A DNA stretch of 14,970 nt from an uncultured Oscillospiraceae bacterium. Its GTDB lineage: Bacteria > Bacillota > Clostridia > Oscillospirales > Oscillospiraceae. The position numbers were made by a program, and so were the translations under genes. The notes under the pieces were generated by a model. The model did not search any database and was not told the DNA's origin. It worked only from the letters and a program-made list of their open reading frames with translations. Shown here piece by piece: positions 6,487-14,008 of the stretch (the first letter of the stretch is position 1; each line of letters opens with the position of its first letter). The stretch lies in the NCBI GenBank assembly GCA_934636305.1, contig CAKUAM010000048.1, positions 1 to 14,970 on the forward strand, in the 5' to 3' direction.

Positions 6487-6649
6487 AGGGTGTATTCTTC
6501 CAACTCCCAACGCACCCGGACAGCGGGTCTTTTTGCGGTGTGCCGCGTCATTTTTCCTTGCAATACGTCAGTATTCCTGCGAAAAAATGTCTTGCTCAAC
6601 GAAAAAATCCCTCGCTGCCGGTCACATCATGCGTTTTCAGATACACCCT
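6487..6649 (+). mobile_element. MITE-like repeat, copy 1
   Basis: About 163 bases closely match the reverse complement of 10406-10565. Shared stretches include CCGCGTCATTTTTCCTTG, ATACGTCAG, ATTCCTGC and CTCGCTGCCGGTCACATC. The right end CGTTTTCAGATACACCCT is the inverted-repeat end. The left end AGGGTGTATT starts correctly but has decayed thereafter, so this copy is imperfect. It encodes no transposase, and I see no clear target-site duplication. It lies between the cytX stop and the terminator at 6659. Confidence 0.8.
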
Positions 6650-6658
6650 GGAAAAATC

Positions 6659-6689
6659 AAGCGCGCTGCGGATTTTCCGCAGCGCGCTT
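6659..6689. terminator. Strong bidirectional terminator after cytX
   Basis: A perfect 14-bp stem (6659-6672 with 6676-6689; core GCGCGCTGCGGA) has a 3-base loop. TTTGTCTG follows on the plus strand and TTGATTTTT on the minus strand. It is the likely end of the thi operon transcript, displaced from cytX by the repeat at 6487-6649. The T-tract is better on the minus strand. Confidence 0.8.
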
Positions 6690-6720
6690 TGTCTGTATGC
6701 CTCCGGCAGCACACAGAGGC

Positions 6721-7020
6721 GTCGTTTTTCTGATGTACTGACGATAACGCCGGGAACCATCTTGCCGAATAGCCCGGATAAATTTCATCGCAGGCATCCA
6801 GAGCGTCGGGCAGGTTCAGAACCTCTGGGCGGGTGCTCTTTTGCAGATCTGCCTGTCCCTCGCGCAGCATGGTATACAGCTCCTCGTGGTTGCCGTAAGC
6901 CACTGATACCGAAACATCCGGGTATCTTTCTGAAAATGTCTCCAGTGCCCGATAAAACCCGGTACCGGTGCAGCAGCGCAGATACCCGATTCTGAGGCTG
7001 GCCGACTGCGAGATGAAATT
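6721..7020 (-). pseudogene. Remnant of a LysR-type regulator (effector domain)
   Basis: The minus-strand frame reads SLRIGYLRCCTGTGF, then ALETFSERYPDVSV and AYGNHEELYTMLREGQADL (about 7000-6840). This is the start of the LysR substrate-binding domain as seen in many Firmicutes regulators. There is no helix-turn-helix domain upstream: stops occur in this frame near 7100. After QADL the sequence no longer resembles the family; it runs through NLPDALDACDEIYPGYSARWF into the terminator and repeat without a normal LysR C-terminus. No start or ribosome binding site is evident. I read it as a decayed fragment truncated at both ends, probably non-functional. It might once have regulated a neighbouring operon, but this cannot be told. 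Confidence 0.7.
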
Positions 7021-7167
7021 TTCCTCCGTGGCCGCAGAGAAGCTGTTCAGCGGCCGCGCAGAAGAAAATAGAGGAAAAGCAGAAAAAGTGCAGATTGTTC
7101 ATGAAAAGTTCATAAACTTTCATTAGAATGATGCAACCTGAGACAGAAAAAAACGTCCAGGATGATA

Positions 7168-7185
7168 GCGCCGGATTTCCGGCGC
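7168..7185 (+). other. 5'-UTR hairpin ahead of the acylation cassette
   Basis: GCGCCGG (7168-7174) pairs with CCGGCGC (7179-7185) around ATTT, about 29 bases before the lipoprotein start. Upstream, TGAAAAGTT and AACTTTCA (about 7102-7122) form an imperfect dyad that could be an operator. Only a weak -10-like TAGAAT is visible there, with no well-spaced -35. Promoter position is therefore unresolved. Confidence 0.35.
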
Positions 7186-7213
7186 AAGAACATTACTCTG
7201 GAGGAAACCCAAC

Positions 7214-7789
7214 ATGAAAAAATTTCTTGCAATTATGCTGGCGGCGCTGACGCTGGTGTCGCTGGCTGCGTGCGCAGCGAAAACGGATACGGCTGCCGGT
7301 GAGACCGATACGCAGATTCCCGATGCGCTGACGCTTCTGAACACGGTGTGGGACAGCTACACAGACGATGAGAAGTTCCCGGCTGCAGGCGGCGATTATT
7401 CTGAAGAAAACATGACGGACGGCAAGCCCGGAAAGGTTGACGTGTCCAACGCGGACAACGTGCAGTATCTTCTGAAGTTCCCGACTGCTCAGGCTGACAA
7501 GATTGATGACGCAGCCTCGCTGATGCACATGATGAACGGCAACACGTTTACCTGCGGCGCCTTCCGTGTGAAGGACAGCGCAGACCTTGCTGATGTTGCA
7601 GCAGCGGTGAAGGAGGAGGTCATGGGCACGCAGTGGATGTGCGGCTTCCCGGACAAGCTGGTTGTCGCAACGGTCGGCAATTACCTTGTGGAGTTCTACG
7701 GGGCAGAGGATCTTATCAACACGTTCCGCGACAAGCTGCAGGCTGCATACGCCGATGTGCAGATTGTCTGCGACGAGCCGATTGCATAA
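7214..7789 (+). CDS. Small lipoprotein, DUF4358-like
   Basis: This 191-residue protein has MKKFLAIMLAALTLVSLAAC, with Cys20 the likely lipid-modified residue. A short linker follows and then a compact domain (about 77-185). The pattern FRVKDSADLADVAAAVKEEV, then KLVVATVGNYLVEFYG and a C-terminal helix resembles DUF4358 proteins. Those occur beside MBOAT and DHHW genes in Clostridia; the assignment is from memory of the pattern, not a search. It starts at 7214 after GGAGGAAACC and ends 22 bases before the MBOAT gene, so it is probably first in that operon. A role as an extracytoplasmic accessory of surface acylation is inferred from context only. Confidence 0.75.
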   Translation: MKKFLAIMLAALTLVSLAACAAKTDTAAGETDTQIPDALTLLNTVWDSYTDDEKFPAAGGDYSEENMTDGKPGKVDVSNADNVQYLLKFPTAQADKIDDAASLMHMMNGNTFTCGAFRVKDSADLADVAAAVKEEVMGTQWMCGFPDKLVVATVGNYLVEFYGAEDLINTFRDKLQAAYADVQIVCDEPIA

Positions 7790-7811
7790 CAGAGCCATGA
7801 GGTAAGGAGCT

Positions 7812-9212
7812 ATGCTGTTTTCCAGTATTCCATTTTTATATTACTTTCTGCCCTGTGTGCTGCTTTTTTACTTTGCGGTGCCGGGAAGGCTGAAAAACGG
7901 TGTGCTGCTTCTTGCCAGTCTGTTTTTCTATGGCTGGGGTGAGCCAAAATACCTGCTGGTGATGATTGGATCTATCGCGCAGGGCTATGGCTTTGGCCTG
8001 CTGCTTGAAAAATTTCGCGGCCGGAGGCAGGCAAAGCTGCTTCTGGCCGCGTCTGTGTGTCTGAGCCTGGGGACGCTGTGCTATTTTAAGTACGCGGACT
8101 TCATGATTGCCAATCTCAACGCGCTGACCGGGCTGTCCGTGCCGCTTCTGAGAATCACGCTGCCGGTTGGTATCAGCTTCTACACGTTCCAGATTTTGAG
8201 CTATACGGTGGACGTGTACCGCGGGACGGTGCCGGCGCAGCGCAATTTTGTGGATCTGGCTGCCTACATTGCCATGTTCCCGCAGCTCATTGCCGGGCCC
8301 ATCGTGCGCTATGCAGATATCGAGACGCAGCTGAAGCATCGCACGCACAGCGTGTCGGAGGCGGCGTATGGCGCACGGCGGTTTGTGCTGGGCCTTGCAA
8401 AAAAGGTGCTGCTGGCAAATCTGCTCGGACAGATCGTCTCTGACTTCCGGGCGTCGCAGGATCTGTCTGTCCTGTATTACTGGCTGGGCGCGATTGCGTA
8501 CACCCTGCAGATTTATTATGATTTTTCCGGCTACAGCGACATGGCCATCGGCCTTGGCCGCATATTCGGCTTTCGCTTCCCGGAGAACTTTGAATATCCC
8601 TATTGCTCGGGCTCAATTACAGAGTTCTGGCGCAGGTGGCATATCTCGCTTGGAACGTGGTTCCGCGACTATCTGTATATTCCGCTTGGCGGCAACCGGA
8701 GAGGGCTTGCGCGGCAGCTTGTGAACATCCTGATTGTCTGGATGGCGACAGGGCTGTGGCATGGTGCGGCGTGGAACTTCGTCCTGTGGGGGCTTTTGTT
8801 TGCGGTGCTGCTGACCATGGAGAAGCTGTTTTTGCTGCCGGTGCTGCAGAAGCACCGCGTTGTCGGACACGTCTATGTGCTGCTGTTTGTCACGCTGGGC
8901 TTTGTGCTGTTTGATGCGTCCGGGCTGTCTGCGGCTGCCGCGTCAGTTCGCGCGATGTTCGGCGGTGCGGGATTGCCGCTTGTAAGCGTGCAGAGCGTTT
9001 ATACGCTCAGAAGCAGCGCGGTGCTGCTTGCGGCCGCGATGATCGGTGCGACGCCGCTTCTGAAGCGGCTGGCGCAGAGAATATATGCGGCAGGAGTGGG
9101 CGCGCGTATTCTGTCCGCTGCGGAGCCGGTGGCGCTTATGCTGCTGCTTCTTGTGTGCACGGCGTTTCTGGTGGACGGGTCATTCAATCCGTTCTTGTAT
9201 TTCCGGTTTTAA
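7812..9212 (+). CDS. MBOAT-family O-acyltransferase (AlgI/DltB type)
   Basis: A 466-residue polytopic membrane protein of the usual family length. Motifs in order: FPQLIAGPIVRY (156-167), YYDFSGYSDMAIG (235-247), FWRRWHISLGTWFRDYLYIP (272-291) followed by LGGNR, and WHGAAWNF (316-323), whose His317 matches the conserved catalytic His. AlgI/DltB-type MBOATs move acyl groups, often acetyl or D-alanyl, across the membrane onto surface polymers. No dltA/C/D genes are present, and the partner downstream is a DHHW protein, as in alginate-acetylation-like systems. Polysaccharide or cell-wall O-acetylation is therefore more likely than teichoic acid D-alanylation (inference). The start follows TAAGGAGCT. 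The next gene starts 11 bases after the stop. Confidence 0.93.
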   Translation: MLFSSIPFLYYFLPCVLLFYFAVPGRLKNGVLLLASLFFYGWGEPKYLLVMIGSIAQGYGFGLLLEKFRGRRQAKLLLAASVCLSLGTLCYFKYADFMIANLNALTGLSVPLLRITLPVGISFYTFQILSYTVDVYRGTVPAQRNFVDLAAYIAMFPQLIAGPIVRYADIETQLKHRTHSVSEAAYGARRFVLGLAKKVLLANLLGQIVSDFRASQDLSVLYYWLGAIAYTLQIYYDFSGYSDMAIGLGRIFGFRFPENFEYPYCSGSITEFWRRWHISLGTWFRDYLYIPLGGNRRGLARQLVNILIVWMATGLWHGAAWNFVLWGLLFAVLLTMEKLFLLPVLQKHRVVGHVYVLLFVTLGFVLFDASGLSAAAASVRAMFGGAGLPLVSVQSVYTLRSSAVLLAAAMIGATPLLKRLAQRIYAAGVGARILSAAEPVALMLLLLVCTAFLVDGSFNPFLYFRF

Positions 9213-9223
9213 GAGGGTACGTC

Positions 9224-10321
9224 ATGGAAAAGAAGAAAAACGCTGCGGTGCTGGTGCTTCTTGGCACGGTGCTGCTGGGCTTTCTGGTGTGGGGCATTGT
9301 AAAGCCGGACGTGAAAACGTCCGCCGCCGAACGCAGGCCGCTGGCGCAGAAGCCATCGCTGACGCTCTCCGGCGTGCTCGACGGCAGCTTTGAGACCGCG
9401 TTTGAAAGCTACACGCTCGATCAGTTCCCGATGCGCGATCGCTTCCGTACGCTCAAGGCGCTGACACTGACAAGACTTCTTGGGCAGAGGGACAACAACG
9501 GAATCTATGTGGCGGACGGCTATGCGGCAAAGCTGGATTATCCGGTGAACGAGGACTCCGTGCGCCATGCGGCGGAGCGATTCCAGAGCATCTATGAAAT
9601 GTATCTGGCCGGAACCCATGTGAACGTCTATGCGGCGGTCATCCCGGATAAAAATTACTATCTGGCGGGACAGAACGGCTACCCCGTGATGGACTATGAA
9701 AGGCTGGAATCGCTGGTGCAGGCGGGGCTGCCGCAGGCACAGTGGGTGGATATTTCCGGCACACTTTCGCTGGACAGCTTTTATAGGACGGATCTTCACT
9801 GGCGGCAGGAGGCAATTTTGCCCGCGGCGGAGCAGCTGGCAGAGGCTATGGGCGTGCAGCTGACAAATGATTTTCAGACCGTCACGGCAGAAGCGCCGTT
9901 TTACGGGATCTACTGCGGCCAGTCGGCCCTGCCGCTGCAGCCGGACCGTCTGCAGTATCTGGAAAACGACACGCTGCAAGGCAGCACGGTTTATGATTAC
10001 GAGACGGGAAAGCAGCTGCCGGTTTATGCGCTGGAAAAGCTGACGGGAGAGGATCCCTATGAGGTGTTCCTGTCCGGATCAAAGGCGCTTCTGACAATCA
10101 CAAATCCGAATGCTGAAACGGACCGGGAGCTTGTGATATTCCGGGACTCGTTTGCAAGCAGTCTCGCGCCGCTCCTGGTGCCTGCCTATGCGAAGGTTAC
10201 ACTGGTGGATATCCGGTATGTCCAGCCCGAGCGGCTGGGTAACTGGCTGGCCTTTGACAAACAGGACGTGCTGTTTCTCTACAGCGCAACGGTGCTCAAT
10301 AATAGTGAAACGATGAAATAG
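9224..10321 (+). CDS. DHHW-family protein, AlgX/AlgJ-like partner of the MBOAT
   Basis: This 365-residue protein has an N-terminal membrane anchor or signal (MEKKKNAAVLVLLGTVLLGF, residues 1-20) and a large extracytoplasmic domain. Visible are ERRPL (36-40), YTLDQFPMRDRF (63-74), RTDLHW (188-193; the family motif is D-H-H-W, here D-L-H-W) and FRDSFASSLAPLL (306-318), the counterpart of the SGNH-type GDSF/RDSF motif. DHHW proteins are paired with MBOATs and are thought to carry out the outside step of polymer O-acylation. The ATG at 9224, preceded by AGAGGG, is preferred to an in-frame one at 9155 that overlaps the MBOAT gene. The substitution of the first His in the name motif is worth noting, though RDS and the second His are retained. 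Confidence 0.85.
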   Translation: MEKKKNAAVLVLLGTVLLGFLVWGIVKPDVKTSAAERRPLAQKPSLTLSGVLDGSFETAFESYTLDQFPMRDRFRTLKALTLTRLLGQRDNNGIYVADGYAAKLDYPVNEDSVRHAAERFQSIYEMYLAGTHVNVYAAVIPDKNYYLAGQNGYPVMDYERLESLVQAGLPQAQWVDISGTLSLDSFYRTDLHWRQEAILPAAEQLAEAMGVQLTNDFQTVTAEAPFYGIYCGQSALPLQPDRLQYLENDTLQGSTVYDYETGKQLPVYALEKLTGEDPYEVFLSGSKALLTITNPNAETDRELVIFRDSFASSLAPLLVPAYAKVTLVDIRYVQPERLGNWLAFDKQDVLFLYSATVLNNSETMK

Positions 10322-10333
10322 TGTGCGCAGCTT

Positions 10334-10377
10334 CGTTCCATCTCCGGCGTCGTGCCAGCAATGGTCACGACGGAACG
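10334..10377 (+). other. Hairpin downstream of the acylation cassette
   Basis: CGTCGTG (10348-10354) pairs with CACGACG (10366-10372). The loop is partly closed by CCA/TGG, and outer CGTTC/GAACG (10334-10338 with 10373-10377) extends it. It starts 13 bases after the stop but no T-tract follows, so it may be a 3'-end hairpin rather than an intrinsic terminator. Confidence 0.4.
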
Positions 10378-10405
10378 CGCCGCTGTAAATCGCAGTTCAT
10401 ACTTG

Positions 10406-10564
10406 GGGTGTATCTGAAAACTGGAGATGTGACCGGCAGCGAGGAAGTTTTGTGGTGAGCAGGACATTTTTTTGCAGGAATCCTGACGTATTTCAAGGAA
10501 AAATGACGCGGCACAGCGCGAAAAGGCCTGCTGTCCGGGGCGTTGGCAGTTTTCAGATACACCC
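10406..10564 (-). mobile_element. MITE-like repeat, copy 2 (intact ends)
   Basis: About 160 bases, inverted relative to the copy at 6487-6649 and highly similar throughout. The ends are a perfect 18-base terminal inverted repeat, GGGTGTATCTGAAAACTG (10406-10423) against 10547-10564. There is no transposase; reading frames inside it are short and appear to be chance. No target-site duplication is evident. It abuts the terminator hairpin starting at 10567. Size, ends and dispersal fit a miniature inverted-repeat element mobilised in trans. Confidence 0.85.
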
Positions 10565-10566
10565 TA

Positions 10567-10619
10567 AAAACATGGAGTCCATGTACCGGGCAGTCGTCGG
10601 CACATGGACTCCATGTTTT
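10567..10619. terminator. Bidirectional terminator between convergent genes
   Basis: An 18-bp perfect stem (10567-10584 with 10602-10619, core ACATGGAGTCCATGT) has a 17-base loop. The minus-strand transcript of the MATE gene reads through it into TTTTTAGGG, an intrinsic terminator; the gene's stop codon (10618-10620) overlaps the stem base. On the plus strand TTTTATTG follows, so it can also stop the acylation operon. Each arm is itself nearly palindromic (ACATGGA/TCCATGT). Confidence 0.85.
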
Positions 10620-11991
10620 ATTGTCTTTGTGTCAGCGTTTTCGTGGCTTTGCGGAACTGGAAGAAAAACAGTACGCTTGTAAAGCAGACAGCCAGTGTAT
10701 CCGCGATGGGCTCTGCCAGATATACGCCGATGGTTTGGTCTGCCGTGAAGTGCGGGACGATGTAGATGAGCGGAATGAGCAGAACGAACTTGCGCGCGAC
10801 CGCAACCACAATGGAGCAGACCGCGTTGCCGATGGACACGAACGTCATCTGGCAGGCAATCTGAATGCCGAACAGAGCCAGTGCGGCGCAGTAGATCCGC
10901 AGTGCACGCGCCGTAAACGCGAGAAGCGCGGCGTCTGGCGTAAAGATTCCGGCAAACAGACGAGGAAACAGCATGACAAACGCCCAGATGCACGCCGAGT
11001 AGCACAGGCAGGTCACAAGCAGCATGCGGAAGGTTTTCTTGACACGCGGGGCATTTTTTGCGCCGTAATTGTAGCTCAGGATCGGCTGCGCGCCCTGCGC
11101 GATTCCCTGCAGGGGCAGCATGGCGAACTGCATGACGCTCGATAAAATGGTCATGGCACCCACGGCCAGATCGCCGCCGTAGCGGTTCAACGAAGAATTG
11201 AAGCAGACGGAGATGACGCTTTCACTGGCCTGCATGATGAACATCGCAAGACCAAGCGCCAGACATGACAGGACGAGGCGCGGCGCAGCAAAGAAATTCT
11301 TTGCGCGCAGCCGCAGAAGCGTCTTTTTTCCGCAGAGGAAATGCAAAACCCAGACACACGACACACCCTGCGACAAAATTGTGGCAAGTGCCGCGCCGCG
11401 GACGCCAAGATCCAGTGCAAAAATAAACACAGGATCGAGCGCAATGTTGCAGACCGCGCCGATAAGAACCGTGAGCATCCCCTCGCGCGCAAAGCCCTGG
11501 GCAGTGATAAAGGCGTTCATACCGAGCGTCAGCTGGACAAACACCGTGCCGAGCGCGTACATGTTCATATACTGCACGGCGTAGTCGATGGTGTTGGCGC
11601 TGGCGCCGAAGGCCAGCAGCAGGGCGCGGTTATTTGCAAGCAGGATGGCGGTGAGTACGGCGGAGAGGATGAGCTGCAGCATGAAGCAGCCGCCGAGCGC
11701 CTGTTCTGCAGATTCCCGGTCACCTTTGCCCATAAAGATGGACGCACGCGGCGCGCCGCCGGAGGACACCAGCGCTGCGAATGCGGAGACAATCAGAATG
11801 ACCGGCGTACAGAGGCCAAGCCCGGTCAGGGCCAGCGTGCCGCCCACCGGCATGTGGCCGATATAGATGCGGTCCACAATATTGTAAAGCATATTGACAA
11901 GCTGCGCGATGACCGTGGGAACGGCCAGGCGGAACAGAAGCCTGCCGATTGGCTGCGTACCGAGAAACGTATCCTGCTGATTCTGGTTCAT
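10618..11991 (-). CDS. MATE-family multidrug/cation efflux transporter
   Basis: This 457-residue membrane protein has about 12 hydrophobic helices in two similar halves. The family signatures are visible: LLFRLAVPTVIAQLVNMLYNIVDRIYIG near the N-terminus, LTGLGLCTPV, the mid-loop INxALDPVFIFALDLGVRGAALAT-type segment (here CNIALDPVFIFALDLG, then VRGAALAT) and GIAQGAQPILSYNYGA in the second half. It resembles MepA/DinF-branch MATE pumps, which use Na+ or H+ gradients to export drugs or metabolites; the substrate cannot be predicted. The start at 11991 (MNQNQQ) is chosen because a consensus promoter lies just upstream. The longer frame to 12111 would begin upstream of that promoter. The ribosome binding site is weak (AAGCGAGCT). 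Monocistronic. Confidence 0.93.
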   Translation of the reverse strand: MNQNQQDTFLGTQPIGRLLFRLAVPTVIAQLVNMLYNIVDRIYIGHMPVGGTLALTGLGLCTPVILIVSAFAALVSSGGAPRASIFMGKGDRESAEQALGGCFMLQLILSAVLTAILLANNRALLLAFGASANTIDYAVQYMNMYALGTVFVQLTLGMNAFITAQGFAREGMLTVLIGAVCNIALDPVFIFALDLGVRGAALATILSQGVSCVWVLHFLCGKKTLLRLRAKNFFAAPRLVLSCLALGLAMFIMQASESVISVCFNSSLNRYGGDLAVGAMTILSSVMQFAMLPLQGIAQGAQPILSYNYGAKNAPRVKKTFRMLLVTCLCYSACIWAFVMLFPRLFAGIFTPDAALLAFTARALRIYCAALALFGIQIACQMTFVSIGNAVCSIVVAVARKFVLLIPLIYIVPHFTADQTIGVYLAEPIADTLAVCFTSVLFFFQFRKATKTLTQRQ

Positions 11992-12034
11992 GATAGAGCT
12001 CGCTTTCTTTCTCAACTGACATGTATTCCAAAAA

Positions 12035-12063
12035 ATTATAGCCGATGGCGGGGCTGGTGTCAA
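12035..12063 (-). promoter_or_regulatory. Consensus sigma-A promoter of the MATE gene
   Basis: On the minus strand, TTGACA (12063-12058), 17 bases, then TATAAT (12040-12035): a perfect match to consensus at both boxes. The expected start is near 12028, giving a leader of about 36 bases. Such a strong promoter on an efflux gene suggests control by a repressor. Confidence 0.9.
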
Positions 12064-12081
12064 ATGACGAAGAAAAACCAC

Positions 12082-12114
12082 ATCTTGTTGCAATATGTAA
12101 AGAATCAACAAGAT
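12082..12114. promoter_or_regulatory. 9-bp dyad between divergent genes, possible operator
   Basis: ATCTTGTTG (12082-12090) and CAACAAGAT (12106-12114) form a perfect inverted repeat separated by 15 AT-rich bases. It is centred in the intergenic region, about 19 bases upstream of the MATE -35 box. It could be an operator or activator site, or only an RNA hairpin. No regulator gene is adjacent. Confidence 0.4.
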
Positions 12115-12237
12115 ATTGTATTTTTGACGAAAAAATGAAGAATTTCATGAAATATTGCGGTGAATTGTTGCTTTTTGCCGGAAACTATGATAGACTTTCG
12201 GTATACATAATATAAGACGGAGCAGGGGGGATCCCAA

Positions 12238-13947
12238 ATGAAAAAGAGATGGATCAGTCTGCTGCTGGCGCTGACAGTGGCGCTGGCGGCATTCAGCGCA
12301 GCAGCTGCTGCCGCAGATGCGCAGAAGGCAGAGGATACGGCAGCTGCGGATACCGAGCAGACACAGGCAGCTTCGCAGGAGGAACCAGCCGCAGACAATG
12401 AGACGGCAGCTGCTGAGAAGGACGAGAATGCTGAAGCGGACTCCGAGTCTGCAGATACTGCAGAGGACGCGGCAGAGCCGGAACCGGACGATGCCGATGC
12501 GCAGCAGGAGCAGCACATTCACGCAGTGAACCGCGAGGACGCATGCGAGATCCCGGGCTTTGAGCCGCTGGACACAACAGGCGGCAAGCTGGCTTCCGGC
12601 TGCTACTATCTGACGCAGGACGTGGTGCTGGATCAGCCGCTGTGTGTGGGAAAGAACGGCGAAAATGTGACAATCTGCCTCAATGGCTACACGCTCAGTC
12701 TGGATGAGGATGCAGAGGGCTGTGTCATTTATGTGGCAGTGAGCGACAAGGATGCGGAGCCGTCGACCCTGACGATCACAGACTGCAACGGATCCGGAAA
12801 GTCCAGTAATTATTATGTAAACGAAACTGGCGAGCTGGTCTTTGACGACGACAGCTACGAATGGCAGGAGCGCTATATTGCTGCGGCGGAAAAGAGCGCG
12901 CTGCAGGGCGGACGGATCACCGGCGCAACGGCAGGGGCCGTCTGCGTGGGCGATTATAACAGGCTATACCTGTATCAGGTCAATATCATTGATAATGCCG
13001 GCCGCTACGGCGCGGGCGTCATTGTTGCAGCCAATGCGGACGCGGTGCTTGACAGCTGCACGATTGCCGGCAATACGCTGACAGGCGAAATGCAGGCAAG
13101 TGAGCGGCAGATTGCAGGCGGCGGTGTGTACTGCGCCGGCACGCTGGAGGTGAGCGGCACAACCGTGATCCACGGCAACCGTGCAGACGGCGAGGCAAAT
13201 AACCTGTATCTGGACGAGTCTGCCCAGCTGAAGATTGCGTCGCTTGGCATTGAAAAGCAGGCGCGCATCGGCATCAGCACCGCGCAGGACGGCGCATTTT
13301 TGACGGGGTATGCAGATGATTTCTCCGACTGCTTTACCAGTGATGATCCGACGCTCGCCGTGCAGGCCAGCCGGGAGAATGGCTTTACAGATCTGACGCT
13401 GCAGGATGCCGTGTATACGCTGACGCTTGCCGTTGGAGAATCGGATGAGGACGCAGTTACCGTAGAGGCCAAACAGGGCCAGAGTCTGGAGGATCTGCAT
13501 GTGCATGACCCGCAGAAGGACGGGTACAGCTTTGCCGGCTGGGTTACACAGGAGCATCAGGCGGTTGATGCGGCAGAGCCGCTGCATCTGACGGAGGATA
13601 CGACGCTGTATGCCGAGTGGACACAGGAGGAGCAGACGGTAAAGGCGGACGCGCTGCAGTATGACCCGGATGCACCCGTGACGCGGGAGCAAGCGGTAAA
13701 GACGCTGTATCAGATGGCAAAGCAGATGGGCATGGACACAGCAGAAAATGATGAGGTTGACATAACGGAGTTTTCGGATACAGACGGGCTCGACGCACAA
13801 ACGCAGGAGGCTGTCCGCTGGGCATATGCGAAGGACCTTCTTTCTGCGAAGGACGGAACGCTGCGTCTGCAGGAGGAACTGAGCAAAAAGGATCTCAGCC
13901 GCATGCTTGAGGATTTTTACGATCTGCTTGCCGGGGCAGAGGATTAA
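12238..13947 (+). CDS. Secreted beta-helix protein with InlB-type repeat and SLH-like tail
   Basis: A 569-residue exported protein. Residues 1-26 form a signal peptide (MKKRWISLLLALTVALAAFS, Ala-rich cleavage region). Residues about 27-92 are acidic, Ala/Glu/Asp-rich and low in complexity. Residues about 110-390 contain repeated short beta strands typical of a right-handed beta-helix (for example NVTICLNGYTLSLD, GAGVIVAANADAVLDSCTIAGN). Residues about 425-462 (GYSFAGWVTQEHQAVDA through LYAEWT) match the InlB/Listeria-Bacteroides repeat pattern. Residues about 476-565 (PVTREQAVKTLYQMA, FSDTDGL, AVRWAYAKDLLSA) resemble one S-layer homology domain, which usually binds cell-wall polymer. No catalytic motif is seen. 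AGCAGGGGGG precedes the start. The promoter is not clear: TTGACG at 12124 and TATGAT at 12186 are only partial matches. Confidence 0.88.
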   Translation: MKKRWISLLLALTVALAAFSAAAAAADAQKAEDTAAADTEQTQAASQEEPAADNETAAAEKDENAEADSESADTAEDAAEPEPDDADAQQEQHIHAVNREDACEIPGFEPLDTTGGKLASGCYYLTQDVVLDQPLCVGKNGENVTICLNGYTLSLDEDAEGCVIYVAVSDKDAEPSTLTITDCNGSGKSSNYYVNETGELVFDDDSYEWQERYIAAAEKSALQGGRITGATAGAVCVGDYNRLYLYQVNIIDNAGRYGAGVIVAANADAVLDSCTIAGNTLTGEMQASERQIAGGGVYCAGTLEVSGTTVIHGNRADGEANNLYLDESAQLKIASLGIEKQARIGISTAQDGAFLTGYADDFSDCFTSDDPTLAVQASRENGFTDLTLQDAVYTLTLAVGESDEDAVTVEAKQGQSLEDLHVHDPQKDGYSFAGWVTQEHQAVDAAEPLHLTEDTTLYAEWTQEEQTVKADALQYDPDAPVTREQAVKTLYQMAKQMGMDTAENDEVDITEFSDTDGLDAQTQEAVRWAYAKDLLSAKDGTLRLQEELSKKDLSRMLEDFYDLLAGAED

Positions 13948-13961
13948 GAAATTTGAATAAA

Positions 13962-13988
13962 ATCCCCGGCAGCACCGCTGCCGGGGAT
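13962..13988 (-). terminator. Intrinsic terminator of the PHP phosphatase gene
   Basis: A perfect 11-bp stem ATCCCCGGCAG/CTGCCGGGGAT (13962-13972 with 13978-13988) has a 5-base loop. On the minus strand it is followed by TTTTATTC, a good T-tract, 20 bases after that gene's stop. On the plus strand no T-run follows, though it may still act on the converging secreted-protein gene. Confidence 0.85.
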
Positions 13989-14008
13989 CGGAAGAAGCAG
14001 GGATACAG

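Noticed and set aside
5244..6599. 451-residue open frame antisense to cytX
   Set aside because: It is the reverse of a strongly supported membrane protein gene. The product is His/Arg/Gln-rich with no domain and no ribosome binding site.
10365..10562. Short protein inside the MITE-like repeat
   Set aside because: Frames in both copies differ in length and reach past the element ends; there is no ribosome binding site. The conservation is explained by the DNA repeat.
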